Numbered from the stretch's first letter, positions 22,421-34,639 are shown. The stretch is 64,000 bases of DNA from Massospora cicadina (GCA_022478985.1 JAKSZP010013316.1:62001-126000); one strand, 5' to 3'. A program made the numbers and translations. Notes: generated from the letters alone by a model not told the origin.

Positions 22421-24024
22421 ACAGCTGCTAAGGCCCCACATTGGTGCAAAATCTGCCCCCCTGAGATGGCATCGCCAGGATTTTCTATGTGGGTGGAAGA
22501 GGCAACTTTGGCAAAAAGTTTGTTGCACCATTTTGCGCGGACCCCATTTCCACATGGGCAACTTTCAAAGAATACATCATCCGCCACTATCACCATCTCT
22601 CCTCCAGATGCTCACGAGCCACATCAGCGGTTATCTTGCGCGCTCTGGCAGAGTTGGCACACTTGGAGTCCAACATCCCAGTTACAGGATACAGCTTTGC
22701 ATGGGGCTGGAAGTGGGCGGAGGCAGCCGCCCACCTTAACACACTCAAAAGATAACACAAACATCGGGTTTGTGTTCAGTACAGGGCTACATGCATCACA
22801 AAAGGCAACAAGTGCACCGCACATTTTTTTAAAAAAATTTGCACCACACCAGAGCGTGGCCTACACACAGGTGTGAAGATCGGATAATTCCATTGCAGAT
22901 ATACTGGCTGGAGTGGCAATCAAAATGCAAAAGTATTATACCGAGTTGTACCAATCTGATCCAATTCAGCCGGCCAAAGTGGCAGAATTTCTCGACTGAG
23001 CCTAAATCTGTACCATTTTTGATACCCAGAAATAATGAATTTGATTACTCCAAACGAATTATGGACAGCCATTTGCAGTGCGCCAAACCAAAAATGCCCA
23101 GGCCCAGATGGCATTCCATATGAGTTCTACAAAAAATATTTCAAATATATATCCCCATTGCTGCTCGCCTCACTTAACCAAAGCCTGTTGGAAACGCGCC
23201 TCCTACCAGGAGGACATGAGGCCTTTACTGTCACACTCTTCAAGAAAGGGGATAAGCTAGATTTAGCCAACTGGCGCCCCATTTCTCTAACAAACACAGA
23301 CACTAAAATTTTAACAAAAATTATGGCTAACCAGTTAGGGACTGTAGCATCTGCCACCATTTCCCCAAACTAATTTGGTTTCATCCCCAGAAGGTTGATT
23401 CGGGATAACGTGCACTCTGTGGCTAATGTATGTCAGTCCACAGCCTCTGGGGCACTTGTATTCTTGGACCAACAAAAGGCCTATGATTGAGTAAACTGGG
23501 AATACCTCAGGGCCTGCCTCCATCAATTCCGCCTACCCCCTTGCTTCATCAACTGGGTAATGCTGCTCATGGAATCTGCTACAATGGCAATGTGTGGCCC
23601 TGGCTTCCTAACGGAAGTAGTCCGCCCTCAAAGGGGCTTGCGACAAGGGGACCCCCTCAGCCCACTCTTATACAACTTCAGCCTTGATCCACTACTGTGA
23701 AATGTGAATGCCCAACTCACTAGGGTCTATGTGCCAGGCCAAGCCCCAGTCAAGATAATGGTGTTCGCAGATGATTGTGTGGTTGAGGTGTCTAATAATC
23801 AAGTTGCACGTGCGCTTGAAGCTCTAATCCAGGAGTATTCCCGGGTAAGCAACGTGGCACTGAACGCTTCCAAAACTGAAATCATCCTCCTTGGTCGGTT
23901 TCAAAACTGCTGGGCCCCAGCAATTAGTTCCCAACCCAGCCCATCTGCTCACCCACGTCCTCGCCCTACTAACTCAACACACACCGCTCCACTGATGCTC
24001 CCCTTGTGCCACGCCCTACCATAG
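22421..24024 (+). pseudogene. LINE-2 ORF2 reverse transcriptase region, broken
   Basis: A degenerate linker (22421-23030) leads to RT motifs KCPGPDGIPYEFYKKYF, LLPGGHEAFTVTLFKKGDKLDL, NWRPISLTNTDTKILTK, FGFIPRRLIRDN (after a TAA at 23371-23373), FLDQQKAYD, then GLRQGDPLSPLLYNFSLDPLL and VFADDC. The FADD box is intact. TGA at 23488-23490 follows KAYD where Arg is expected, the same position as in LINE-1. Another TGA at 23698-23700 follows DPLL, where relatives have Arg. Confidence 0.9.
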
Positions 24025-25409
24025 GACTGGTACGCCATCTGGGCGTGTGGATGGAGGCAGGCGGATACGCTTCAGCATTAATGGAGTGCCGTATTCTAAA
24101 CAATGTGACAAAGCGCATCGCCTCCCTCAGAGCCCACCCTACTTCCCTTACTGGCAGGGTTGTTTTAGCCAACTCTATGCTCCTCTCCAAAGTCTGATTA
24201 GGAGCCCACGCCATCCCCTTCTCCCCAAGCTTCTTCAAATCCTTGTATGCCTTGCTGCAAGGATGGCTTTGGTCAGGCCGCCCTCCACCAGTGCGGCTAG
24301 AGGTCATGTTTGGCCCTCATCATCAAGGTGGCATGGGCCTGCTTGACTTCAAAGCCCATGCTGCCAAGATCCTGGGCACCTGGATTGCGGCTGTCACCGC
24401 CCCTACACTCCCCTCCCAACTCTGGTCCCGCGCAGCCCGCTCCAACTTCTCCCGCGCTTTGGGCCTCAACAATCCATTGAACCCCCACTCCCTGATGAAA
24501 TACCTCGCATCACACACATCAGCCACAGGTCCTCATGGGACTAAAGCCCACTACAAACGAATCCTACTCTCCATGCGGAGCGCTGAGTGGAGAATTTGTA
24601 TTAGCAGACATACAACCCAAAAAGGCCGCCCCTCTCCTCAGTTCACACAAGAGGTACAGGGGCTACCCATTCAGGATGGCGTGATCCCCATTCGGCCCCA
24701 TGTCCTATCCAGGGTGGACTACCTGGACATGATGGACATCCCTTATTCCATTGAGACCCAAAAAAAAATCTGGAAATCTGTACACCATCCTCTGTTGCAG
24801 CATCAAGTCCGCTCCCATGTGTGGCACTGCCTGAGGCGGGTGTAACGTACAGCTGAGCGCTCTAACGCTTTACACTCATCCTGTGTCGTGTGTGGCCAGT
24901 ATGGAACGCTGTTCCACCGCCTGGAAAAATGCCCTACCTCTAAAGTGATATGGTGCGAAGTTCACCGTCTGCTGGGCCAGGATCAAACGCATCCCTTCAG
25001 TCTGTAGAGAGATATGTTTGCTCTATCAGTGGCCTCCTCCTTTCCACCCTCCCTCCGTGCTTTGGTGGTTGCAATCGCCATGTGGACCATCCACAAGATT
25101 GTCTTAGATGCCATCGCAGGCTCCACCCCCACCCTCCCAGAAGCTGTCCACAGATTCCAGTCTCATTTGGTGGACCACTTTCAAGTGTGGATGTTTGGAT
25201 ACCTCCCACCACATCACCGACAGCTGGTCTCCTCCTGGTTCCCAGTCTGGTTCATCAAATCAGACCCCTTCCTCCACACGTGTTCAATTGTGGCTACGGC
25301 CCCTTCACACGTTTCCTCCCCTCCCCATAAGTGGCGTTCCCGCTGGCAACAAGAGGTAGCAACGCTTTTCTGGGGTGCCTCCCCTGGTACTAAGTTTTGT
25401 CTCTTCTGA
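24025..25409 (+). pseudogene. LINE-2 ORF2 C-terminal region with zf-RVT, broken
   Basis: HLGVWMEAGGY (24031-24063) opens the post-RT segment shared by LINE-1 to LINE-3. TGA at 24195-24197 replaces Trp (LINE-1 has LSKLWF). The long piece 24243-24845 contains GGMGLLDFKAHAAKILGTW. A stop at 24843-24845 precedes the zf-RVT cluster (SCVVCGQ, HRLEKCP) near 24880-24935. The final piece to 25409 contains DHFQVWMFGYLPP and SWFPVWF. Confidence 0.85.
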
Positions 25410-25464
25410 GTCATATTCAGAAGTGTCCGTCCCATGGTCAGCCTTCCCCGCAATAAATTAAAAT

Positions 25465-25482
25465 TAAGTAATTTGACAACTA
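25465..25482. repeat. LINE-2 right target-site duplication
   Basis: Exact copy of 20177-20194. Confidence 0.95.
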
Positions 25483-26015
25483 ATTAATTATAATACAAAC
25501 GTTTTTTAAATTTTTTACCTTATGGTAAAAAACTTAAGTGCATGATATGTTTTACTTATGGCTGTATGGTATTTAAAACTTTCTTTACCATTTCATTTAC
25601 CATCATTCTGTGATATCATCATTGTATTTTGTCATTTGACTCTTACAAACGTAGCTTGGTAGACCAATCAAATTGTGTAAAATTTACCAAAAGTAGAAAA
25701 TTGACGTTCTACCCTCTATGATTTAATTAATGAGTCATCAAATAGAGCAAATAAGAAAGTTCTGAATCTAATTAAAGTCAATTTAATTAATTTTGCCACT
25801 GATGGTTCAAGGGTATAGGAAAATTAGATACTCAATTTTGGATTAGATTCTATAAATATAGCTGATCTAGTCCTATCACCACAACTTAATTAGATCTTGA
25901 AACCTCAATTTATTTTAAAGAAATTTTATGGCGTTAATTTAGAGTCCTTAACCAATCAAAGCAGAGATTTGTCAGAAAACTTTGCACCTGTCTTTTTAAC
26001 ATCATAATAAATTAA
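25483..26015. other. AT-rich spacer, no gene seen
   Basis: Low-GC sequence between LINE-2 and LINE-3. An inverted word TTTTTTACCTTATGGTAAAAAA lies at 25513-25534, where TTTTTTACC pairs with GGTAAAAAA as a hairpin with a short loop. There is no coding potential. Confidence 0.6.
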
Positions 26016-26028
26016 CATATTACACCAC
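26016..26028. repeat. LINE-3 left target-site duplication
   Basis: CATATTACACCAC, repeated at 31270-31282. Confidence 0.9.
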
Positions 26029-26109
26029 AGCTTTTCTTTCTCGTAACAATAACTTTAGTTACTACAATTCAATTTGAACAGCAAATTTGGATAATCACAC
26101 ACAGGAAAG

Positions 26110-27168
26110 ATGGGCGACTTTAATAGCAAAAATAATACATTATGGGTGAGCGTTGCGGCAAGTGGTGCGCTTAATGGTGCAACCAAGGGCAAGAAACGCC
26201 CTGGAGGGGGACCAGGAACCCAAGCCATAAAAAAATCGCAAACTCAGACACTGTCTGGGTTTATGGTATTTACTGTAAAGCACGCGCAATACATGTACAT
26301 TCAATTCAACCAACCTTTGTCAAAGGTGGAACACAGGATCAGACTCTTCCTTGGGGATGAGTCACCGACCCTGTGGGAGAAAACATGTGAGGCACAGCCC
26401 TCACTTTTCCCTCATGCGGTGTACTTAGCCACCAACAACATGGGCCGCGGCTGGATCAATATTGGTTTTGAAACAGCCGATGAAGCCAATGCCGCAGCAA
26501 AAATCTGCGTGAAAATTGCCCTCCCCAAGGGCAAAAAAATTGTGTGCACCGCGCACACCAGATGGAATAAAGCAAAAACTTTGTTCATCTCCTTTGACTC
26601 GCTCCCCACCAACCTTCCTCATAAGGTAATTGAGGAGGAGCTCTGCAAAGGTCTTGTGGCCTACGGAGAAATCCAACAACTTGAATTACAGTGATTTTGC
26701 TTAATGCCTGACCTGTGCACAGGCAAAGCTATCACTGTAATCAATCCCTTCCCAGAAGTGGAAGAGGATTTATCCAGAATTCCCCATGCAGCAGAATTTC
26801 ACTTCGCAGATGGGGGCCAGTTGGCTGCATTCCAATTTACACCAGAACGCGCACCACCCATTTGCAACCAAAGTGGCTCACTGGGCCACAAGGAACATGC
26901 ATGCCCTGTAAAAGAGGGCTTAATGGAAAATGATTTTTGTGAAGAAGATATGGACAAAGATAATGAAAACTTCGCCAAAATGACTGATGGCCACCACCCA
27001 TTCCGCTGGGGTGAAGATGGACTAGACTCCATCATGGACCCAGTTACAAGTAAACAGCGTAAAGCAGCACAAAAAGCCCGCAAGAGATCAGCGGCTGAAG
27101 CGGTGGCACACGCGGAATCCGCCATTAACCACGGACAAATTCAGAAGGATATTTCAGATATTCACTGA
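26110..27168 (+). pseudogene. LINE-3 ORF1 (RRM-like plus degraded CCHC)
   Basis: The first piece (26110-26694, 194 codons, ATG start shortly after the 5' UTR) is basic at the N-terminus (KGKKRPGGGPG). It then carries an RRM-like region with SPTLWEKTCEAQPSLFPHAVYL and GRGWINIGFETADEA. A TGA ends it just before LCLMPDLCTGKAI-type sequence, which continues to 27168 in the same frame (26704-27168). The zinc knuckle at 26863-26904 reads C-x2-S-x4-H-x4-C, with the second Cys changed to Ser. ORF1 is therefore damaged but close to full length. Confidence 0.85.
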
Positions 27169-27544
27169 ACCAACCAATCAGAACAATATGCCCAGGTCGA
27201 AAATTTTCACAGTAACCAGACTGAGCCACAAAGCATCATCAGTCATGCACATACTGAGGAACAATTTAACTGCAATTTGGGTGAAAATGCGGTGCACAAT
27301 GCAATAAAGTTGAACCTCAAAAATATAAAATCCAATCAACAACCCGCATCAAATCAACATGAGACCTGTGCAGGAAAAGTTGATGCAAATGCAAAAAACC
27401 GCAATTCCCTTGAATCATTGGGTCAGATCAAGGGAACCAACAATGGCAGTGAAAGAGTTGGAGTACAGATGCGGAGCATGGCCAAAATGAGCTGCGGTGG
27501 GATAGGACCAGAGGGTCCTCCCAACTGCTCCTGAGGCGCCGCAG

Positions 27545-28350
27545 GCACCACAGTGTCAATAGGGACATTAAATATTGCGGGAGCCAGGGCTCATACATCC
27601 CAAGCCAAAAAGCTGGCATTCCTGTGAAAACCTCTTGTAGACATCTTGGCCATCCAAGAAACCCACTTCCTACAAGGGGAAGAAGAATCCTGGTCAACTA
27701 GGGTCACACCATTACAATCAGTATGGACGTCTCACTGTGGGGTGATAGTCCAAAACAACAAAAAATTTAAAATTACAAATTCATCATCACACTTGCACGG
27801 TCAAGCCCTGGTAGCAACAATCACATGCCAAGATGAAATTATTTCGTTAGCATGTATCTACGCAATATGCACTGCAACTGAGAGAAAAAAAAAATTGAAA
27901 AAATTTCTACCCTCCCCCTCCCACCAGATATCATCATGTTAGGCGATTTCAACTGCTGAGATAACCCCAATACAGATTGATGGCCTAATCCCCGGGGATA
28001 CCCACCTGGACACATTGAATATTGCACAATGAAGGCATCTCTTGGCTTACAGGATGCTCTTCCTCCCAATTCACCAATCCTTCCCCATATGACAAGACCC
28101 AACATACGTGAGGGACTTCTCATATTGATGAGTCGTATTGACCACATCCTCATCCCACAATCCCACCACTCAAGAATCTCCAAGTTTACAACAAAAAAGA
28201 TTAATTTTTCTGATCACCGATTAGTTATGGTGCAGTTAGCGCCAACCCAATCCCACACACAGGTGTCGCCTTGGAGAAAGCTTCGCCCAGAAAATATAAG
28301 ATTGCCTGAGATATCTGACTGGGTTGAAAACAAGGCTACAAACCCATAAT
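27545..28350 (+). pseudogene. LINE-3 ORF2 endonuclease domain, broken
   Basis: Motifs: VSIGTLNIAGARA, VDILAIQETHFLQGEEESW (catalytic Glu), then a frame-shifted LGDFNC followed by TGA at 27957-27959 where LINE-1 has Trp, then a shifted SRIDHILIP and FSDHRLVMVQL at 28207-28240. An earlier TGA near 27626 replaces Arg in LAFLRN. The catalytic Asp and His of SDH are retained. Confidence 0.85.
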
Positions 28351-28474
28351 TCACAGCCCCATTCACTTCAGATCCCATCGGAACATGATAAATTTCAAAA
28401 AAGATTTAATCAACAAAACCTGACATATTGCATCATGCAAGTACACCGCAGACACAGCCACAATCAAGCGTACC

Positions 28475-29726
28475 TTGGCAGAACTAGACCACCTGGAAAT
28501 AAATACTCCGAGATTTGGCTATAGCCTTAATTGGAGACACAAATGGGCAGAAATTTCAGTCTGGCTTAACAATCTCATCTTTGAGCACCAACACAGAATC
28601 AAAGTATCGAACAAAGGTAAGTTCATAAAGGAAGGCGAAACCTGTTTGACATACTTTTTCCACCAATTCCACTCCCATGGAAACCAGCCCACATGCACAC
28701 AGGTCTGCAAGGCCAACGGCACCATGGCAACTGACCCTGAGGAGGTCAAGGCGGAAGTAAACCACTACTACACCAAATTATATCGCAATATGCCAACAGA
28801 TTCACAAAAAATTAAAGAATTTATTTAAACTGCCAAGATACAAAGTACACCACCAAATTACAATATACTATCCCATATCATATGGGAGGAGCTTTGGGAA
28901 ACAATTCGCGGTGCACCACGTAGGAAATGCCCAGGGCCTGATGGGATACCCTACGAATTTTATAAAAAATATTTTCAACAAATCGCCCCCCTCCTATTGG
29001 CGTCAATGAACCAGAGTTTGTTGGAAACACGCCTATTACCAGGAGGCCATGAATCCTACGTTATAACCTTGTATAAAAAGAGTGACAAGTTGGACCTGGC
29101 CAACTGGCGCCCAATTGCACTCTCCAACACTGACACAAAAATTCTAACAAAATACTCTAGCAGCTAGATTAGGCGCAATTGCATCTGATGTCCTATCACC
29201 CAACCAGTTTGGGTTTATACCAGGGCGTTCAATCTGGAACAACATACACCCTGTTGCAAACATTTGTCAATCCAAAACAACTGGTGCCCTGGTCTTCTTG
29301 GATCAGGAAAAGGCGTATGACCGTGTTAGCTGGCCATAGATAAAAGAATGTCTACATGCCTTCAAAATCCCACCAAGATTCATAAAATGGGCGATGCTCC
29401 TAACAGAATCTGCAACCATGGCTGTATGCGGCCCTGGATTCCTAACAAACAATATCAAACCACACAGAGGGCTCAAACAAGGGGACCCCCTCAGCACACT
29501 GCTATACAGTTTCAGCTTTGACCCGCTCCTTCGAGTAACTAACTCAAATCTCATGGGGATAACCGCACAAGGACAACCAACAGTCAAGATACTGGCTTTT
29601 GCAGATGACTGCGTAGCAGGTATAGCAAACAATGAAGATGCCCAACAGCTGGAACACACTCTAGAGGAATACTCCAAGGTGAGCAATGCATCTCTCAACA
29701 AAAGGAAGACAGAGTCATCCTCTTAG
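28475..29726 (+). pseudogene. LINE-3 ORF2 reverse transcriptase domain, broken
   Basis: The linker (28475-28828) leads to RRKCPGPDGIPYEFYKKYF near 28918, LLPGGHESYVITLYKK, NWRPIALSNTDTKILTK, a frameshift near 29150, NQFGFIPGRSIWNN, FLDQEKAYDRVSW (Arg retained, unlike LINE-1 and LINE-2), a TAG at 29337-29339, then GLKQGDPLSTLLYSFSFDPLL and AFADDC near 29597. The FADD box is intact. Confidence 0.9.
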
Positions 29727-31175
29727 GAAAATACACAAACAATTGGGCCACAACATCAGAACCTCACACCAACACTCAAAGAAAAAACCCAATTATTTTA
29801 CCATTTGCAACACCTCCCACCACCACTCCTGTCTGACACCTTGGAATCTGGCTAGAATCAGGGGGATATGCTAATTAGACAATGGAAAGTAACCTGTTAC
29901 AACGGGTATCCAAACGCGTCACCTCCCTCAAGGGAAGAACCCCAGGACTAACAGGACGTGAAACAGTTTCTAACTCGCTCATCCTCCCAATACTGTGGTA
30001 CCAGACCCATGCGATAGCCTTCTCACCTACCTTTATAACCTCAATTCGCGCGCTTATCCAGGGCTGGCTGTGGCCTGGCTCTCACCCTCCTATACGGACG
30101 GAAACACTATTTGGCCCACGCTCAAGTGGAGGCATGGGACTAATAGATTTTGAGAGCCACGCCAATCACATCCTAGGTACATGGATAAAGGTAGTCCTTG
30201 CTCCAGACCTCCCGCAACAACATTGGTCCAGAGCAGCAAGGACTAACTTTGCACAGGCGCTCAAATTAACAAACCCACATAGTCCACCCAGACTACTTTC
30301 ATACCTTGCCAAGCACCCTACTGCAATGCGTCCGCATGGAACCTCCCCTCATTTCAAACATATCCTCTGAACTATCCGCCATATGGTATGGACCATAGAG
30401 AACATGGGTACTATACAGGGAAGGGGACGACCCAGCCCCCAATTCAAATTAAGAAACCCAGAAAACCACCCCCAGAGGTATATGCTCACAACAACCCCAA
30501 GCATAGCTAGGATAGAATACCTAGATATGCTGGACATTCCCTATGATTTAACCACACAGAAAGCAATGTGGAAAATGACACACCACCCACTCCTACAACC
30601 AAGGATAAGAGCAAACGCCTGGCGCTGTTTGAGAAGGACCTATAGGATGGCGGACTGCTCCAGCTCCCTCCACAAAACATGTGCAGTATGTGGAGGTGAG
30701 GGATCCCTACATCACCGCCTAGAAACATGCCCCCCAACCAAAGCTATATGGCAGGAAGTCGCACGCCTGCTCAATATTCAAAACGAACAGGAATTCTCGA
30801 TATTGAAGAGTATCTTCGCGCTCCAGATCGACTTACCAATCCCATCTACCCTCCGCTCCCTAATAATACCCATTGCAATGTGGACAATACACACAATTGC
30901 ATTAGATGCGTTCAAGGGCACGGTCCCAACCATTCATGGGATTATTAACAGATTCCATGTCCACTTACTAGAGCACTTCCAAGCCTGGCTCTATGGATAT
31001 ATGAGACCAAGACAAAAAGCGCTCATAGAATCATGGTTCCCACTCTGGTTCCTCCACACAGACCCTTTCCTTCACACCTGCTCCATAGCAGGGGAAACCC
31101 CTCGGAGTTGTGCACCAACCCCCATACCTGGCAGTCCCGCTGGCAACAGGGGTAACTTGAGTACCCTAATGTGCC
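29727..31175 (+). pseudogene. LINE-3 ORF2 C-terminal region with zf-RVT
   Basis: LGIWLESGGYAN then TAG (29876-29878) precedes a long open piece to 30370 with GSHPPIRTETLFGPRSSGG and GLIDFESHANHILGTW. A second piece (30383-31225) covers YLDMLDIPYD, RRTYRMADCSSSLHKTCAVC, HHRLETCPP and the terminal EHFQAWLYGYMRP and SWFPLWFLHTDPF. The Cys-Cys-His-Cys spacing of zf-RVT is complete here, making this the best-preserved C-terminus of the family in the window. Confidence 0.88.
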
Positions 31176-31269
31176 CAATTTTTATATTTCTTAGTTATTC
31201 TCTTAGTTTCACATATATTAGGTAATGTCTGTCCCCTGGTCGGCTTACCTCAGTTATTTAGGATAAAAG

Positions 31270-31282
31270 CATATTACACCAC
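31270..31282. repeat. LINE-3 right target-site duplication
   Basis: CATATTACACCAC, exact copy of 26016-26028. Element C's left LTR starts about five bases further on. Confidence 0.9.
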
Positions 31283-31286
31283 CCAT

Positions 31287-31995
31287 TGAGAGAGTGTCTG
31301 TAACGCTCCAGTTCCAATAAAGGTTGGGGTGAGGGCCACACCACTGCTATGATTTCCACCTCTGAAGAAGGGTTAGATAAAGCACCACCCAGAAGGACGG
31401 TGCATAGAAGAGCCCAAGCAAGGACGGCATACATTTGGTGATCTTGGACCTCTTTGAGGCTGGCAAAAAAAACTAAATAAATGCACATGGACATAAAAAA
31501 TAAAATATACGGGTTTTATTAAACCAGCTACCAATAAGGAATATTGGTCTTTCAGAAAAAGAATTAAATACTTTGTGGAGAGTTGTTGATTGGAGGAAGC
31601 GGTGCTAAGCCTAAGTGAACCAATAGGCGTATGCTACCATTGGCCAGGGTCCTGTAACTTAAGATTGTATGAAAACAAGTCATTGATTGTACATTGACTC
31701 ATCCCAACCTCACAAGATTATAAATGAAATGGGTTTTGGATTCCTGTTCTAAAAGCAACAGTAACAAACCGTCTGAGTTGAGAACTTAACTGGTACATAT
31801 AATGCCCAAGCTGTAATGCTGGACCAAGCATCACACACATCCCCAGGACCAACCTGGGTATATATCGCCTGTACCCAACGTTGGTCCAGGGTATGTTTCT
31901 AATCAGGAAGGCCTTGCAGCTTGATCTTTTTGGCCTCCTGACGTCCAGCCTTGTCCTTACAGTATGTCCCCTCAATTATGTCATGTAGCATGACA
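31287..31995 (-). repeat. Element C 3' LTR (left)
   Basis: Matches 44867-45579 throughout, for example AAAGCACCACCCAGAAGGA, GGAATATTGGTCTTTCAGAA and TGGAGGAAGCGG. The minus-strand ORF at 31258-31494 lies in the LTR and is not a gene. Confidence 0.9.
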
Positions 31996-32020
31996 TTACC
32001 CCTTATTATTTTTGAGACTC
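31996..32020 (-). promoter_or_regulatory. Element C polypurine tract
   Basis: On the minus strand, ATAATAAGGGGTAA lies directly before the LTR start. It resembles the tract of element A (CAAAGGGGGTAA). Confidence 0.65.
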
Positions 32021-33060
32021 CACCCCCTACAGAATCTTTCACCAGGGAAAATCTTTTGTGGGCAGGGGGCCTGCTTCATGGCGGCGATGTTCTGATTCAA
32101 CTTTGGCCCTGAAGCCTCAGGGAAACGCTTGTGGAAAACTTTGATTAGACCTTGGGCATGGGCGCAGTCATGCACTGGAACCTAAATGTTCTCTGCTGCG
32201 TCAAATCCCTTCCAGGATACAAGGTACTCCAGTCATCTTCTTACTTTTTGGAGCCTAAATCCTCCTTTACTTCCCACTCTGGCGCCTCATCAACATATAA
32301 GCCTATGGAGTCTCTGGTGGGCCCTCATACAACATCAGCTTGCTTTCATGAAAGATGAAAAAGATCTAGAATGAGGGGGGAAGATCCAACTGGTATGAGG
32401 TGTGGCCCATCTTTCTGAAAACATGGTAAGAACCAAGCCTCTTTGGTCCCATCTTTTTGCTGGCTGCTTGGTAGGGATATTTTGAGCATCAAGCATCATG
32501 AGATTCCCTTCCTTGTATGAAGAACCTATTTGTCTCTTTCCAGCAGCGTTTTTCTTATAAGCTTACATTGCTGCCTTCAAAATTGTAATAAACCCCTGGT
32601 GTACTTTCATGATAGTCTTAGTAAAGTCCACCACTGCTTCTATTTTGATCCACAACTGGGCTCAATGTTGAAGGCGGGTTAAACCCATGGTTTGCGAAAA
32701 AGGGAGAACAACCAATGAACGCATGTTGAGGGTTGTTATAGCTAAACTGGTCCATGGTAAGGTGGGAGACCCAATCTTTATGATCTGCAGCAGTGTAACA
32801 CCGCAGGAACTGTTCCAAGCACTGGTTGACTTGTTCAGTCTGCCTATCTGATCAGGGGTGATAGGCATTTAAACGGCAGGGGCAAATATGAAGAGTGTCA
32901 GGGACTGGAATATCTTTAACCCAGTCTGGCATAGCAACTCGTGAACTGCCATGCCTGAGCTAAGAGTCCAGTATAACAAGGGTAGGATGCGGATAAAAAT
33001 ATAACAGCTTGAATAAAGGTCTGTTGGGTCCTAATATAGGTTGTAGAGCTTCAGCTAGTC
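32021..33060 (-). pseudogene. Element C integrase C-terminal part, broken
   Basis: Reading right to left: RLNAYHP then a stop, SDRQTEQVNQCLEQFLRCY, DWVSHLTMDQFSYNNPQH, SPFFANHGFNP, and a tail with KRLGSYHVFRKMGHTSYQLDLP typical of Gypsy integrase C-termini. The Gln of YHPQSDGQTE is a stop, and the catalytic Glu is present (RQTEQVNQ). Frame changes occur near 32620 and 32880. Confidence 0.8.
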
Positions 33061-33560
33061 CAACCTCTGTTAAGGCCAAGATACCAGTGACAGTGGGTAA
33101 TTGTGAAATTGGGTTAGTGGAAATAGTTGGATTTTCAGGATTGTTAAATTGATATAAGCTTTACAATAAATATCCTTGTACTTTACTAAGGATCAAAAGC
33201 AGGTAAATCAAAATAAGTATTTAGAAGCATTTTAACTTTATTTACTGCAAGGAATGATTTTAGAAATATTCAGCTTATATCACACATTTCAGACTAATTG
33301 AATTAGCTTTAGGGCTTACTTGATTCTTATCTAGCTTTAGATTCTTTATGCTCTTTTATTTTAGATAACCAAAGCTTAGGCTAGTAGTCAACTGCCTAGT
33401 TAGGACTACTAAGACCTGGCCCCAGGTATTCCGATGTTCAATTCAGATTTGATAGGCTTGAATCGACTCATTTGACTCATTATAAGTTCTGCTATGTGAT
33501 TTTGCTATCTTCGATTGTTTGAGCTGATTGCATATATCATATATTCTACTAATAAGAACT
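33061..33560. other. AT-rich insert inside element C integrase, origin unknown
   Basis: About 500 bp here do not read as integrase in any frame, while both sides do. Similar short words flank it: minus-strand KPDMKDIPD near 33580 and MPDWVKDIP near 32920. This suggests a duplication or an insertion event. I cannot identify it. Confidence 0.4.
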
Positions 33561-33985
33561 GATATATCAGGGATATCTTTCATGTCAGGCTTTGCCCTGA
33601 CAAAGAGTCTTACACAGCTTTTTTCTCAAAAAACAGAAGTAAACTGGGGCCCTAATCATTAAATAACTCTTGAGGCACCCTATGAAGGGCGAACACATGA
33701 GATACGAAAAGCCTAAACATCTCCAATGTAGTTACTGTGGTTCTACAAGGAATAAGTGGAAGAACTTTGTAAAAAGGTCCACCACTACCATGATGGCATC
33801 ATAGCCTTCAGAAGCAGTTAACTCCACAATAAAATCCACCAATAAGGAAGTACAAGGCCCTTCATCATTTTGAACTGGAACCAACAACTCTGCGAAGGGC
33901 TGGCAATTTGGCTTCATTTGGTTGTAGACCAGGCACTCGTTACAACCCTGGCAGCCTGCGCATCTAATCCCTTTCAATTATAAGT
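33561..33985 (-). pseudogene. Element C integrase zinc and core domain, broken
   Basis: The minus-strand piece 33977-33732 contains GCQGCNECLVYNQMK (Cys-x2-Cys of the HHCC site), LLVDFIVELTASEGYDAIMVVVDLFTK (first catalytic Asp) and FLVEPQ. After a frame change, the HRVPQELFND and GPQFTSVF words (second catalytic Asp region) follow near 33640-33680, with a stop before GPQF. Confidence 0.82.
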
Positions 33986-34639
33986 GTGGCGGATAAGCTC
34001 AAGAGTCTTTCCCTTCCCACGGTGGCCAATGGCGATCTCATCATGATAGACCTGGATAATTTCAAGGTTAAATGATCCAGCAGGAACCCATAGGCGACTC
34101 TGAAACCACACCATCTCGTTCTTCACATGTTACCTTCTAGTAATATCTTCCTTATTCAGCTTGCTCTTGGCAAGGACCATAGTATACTCAACTGACAAAG
34201 GCTGTGAAAGGACTACCTTTTGGAACATACCATATTTCTCCGCATTTTTCAGAGGAGCAAGCGCTGACCCGTGGGTCATGAGGGGAGAGATGTTGGGGCA
34301 CAATCTTGCCCAGAGGAATCATCAAGTGGGTGTTGTGTACCTCTACCTCCTTCAGATCTGGAGCTAATGCAGGATTTTGACTCAATGCATCCGCAAAACC
34401 TTTCTCCTGCCCTTTTTAAACTCATAGGAGAGCACAAATTTGGCTAGGTCTCATACCAGATAGCTTACCATGGGGTCAGGAAATGAGGTGCGTGGTAGTT
34501 CAACAAGGCATGGTGATCTGTACATACGTGAAAGGGCTGAGATTAGCCATGCAAGTGTTGACGCCAAGTCAGCGCATCAATCACTGCAAATAACCCTTTT
34601 TCATAATTGGCGTAGTTTAACTAAGGAAGAGACATCTAC

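Larger units (their letters stand above)
20195..25464 (+). mobile_element. LINE-2: full-length L1-like non-LTR retrotransposon
   Basis: About 5.27 kb between perfect 18-bp duplications. The 5' end (CTTTTCTTTCTCGTTACAAT after two bases) matches that of LINE-3, so both look 5'-complete. The element has ORF1 with a CCHC knuckle, ORF2 with endonuclease, RT and zf-RVT, a 3' UTR with GTCCGTCCCATGGTCAGC and an A-rich end. Multiple stops and frameshifts inactivate it. Confidence 0.95.
26029..31269 (+). mobile_element. LINE-3: full-length L1-like non-LTR retrotransposon
   Basis: About 5.24 kb between 13-bp duplications. It has the same 5' terminus as LINE-2 (CTTTTCTTTCTCGTAACAAT), the same ORF order and the 3' UTR word GTCTGTCCCCTGGTCGGC. 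It sits a few bases left of element C's LTR. The RT FADD box is intact, but stops and frameshifts occur in ORF1 and ORF2. Confidence 0.95.

Noticed and set aside
24243..24845. Open frame of 200 codons as an independent gene
   Set aside because: It aligns in order with LINE-1 and LINE-3 C-terminal ORF2 and lies between LINE-2 duplications.
14851..27959. Alternative genetic code with TGA as Trp
   Set aside because: TGA also replaces Arg and Cys codons, and TAG and TAA stops are common in the same frames, so mutation is the simpler reading.
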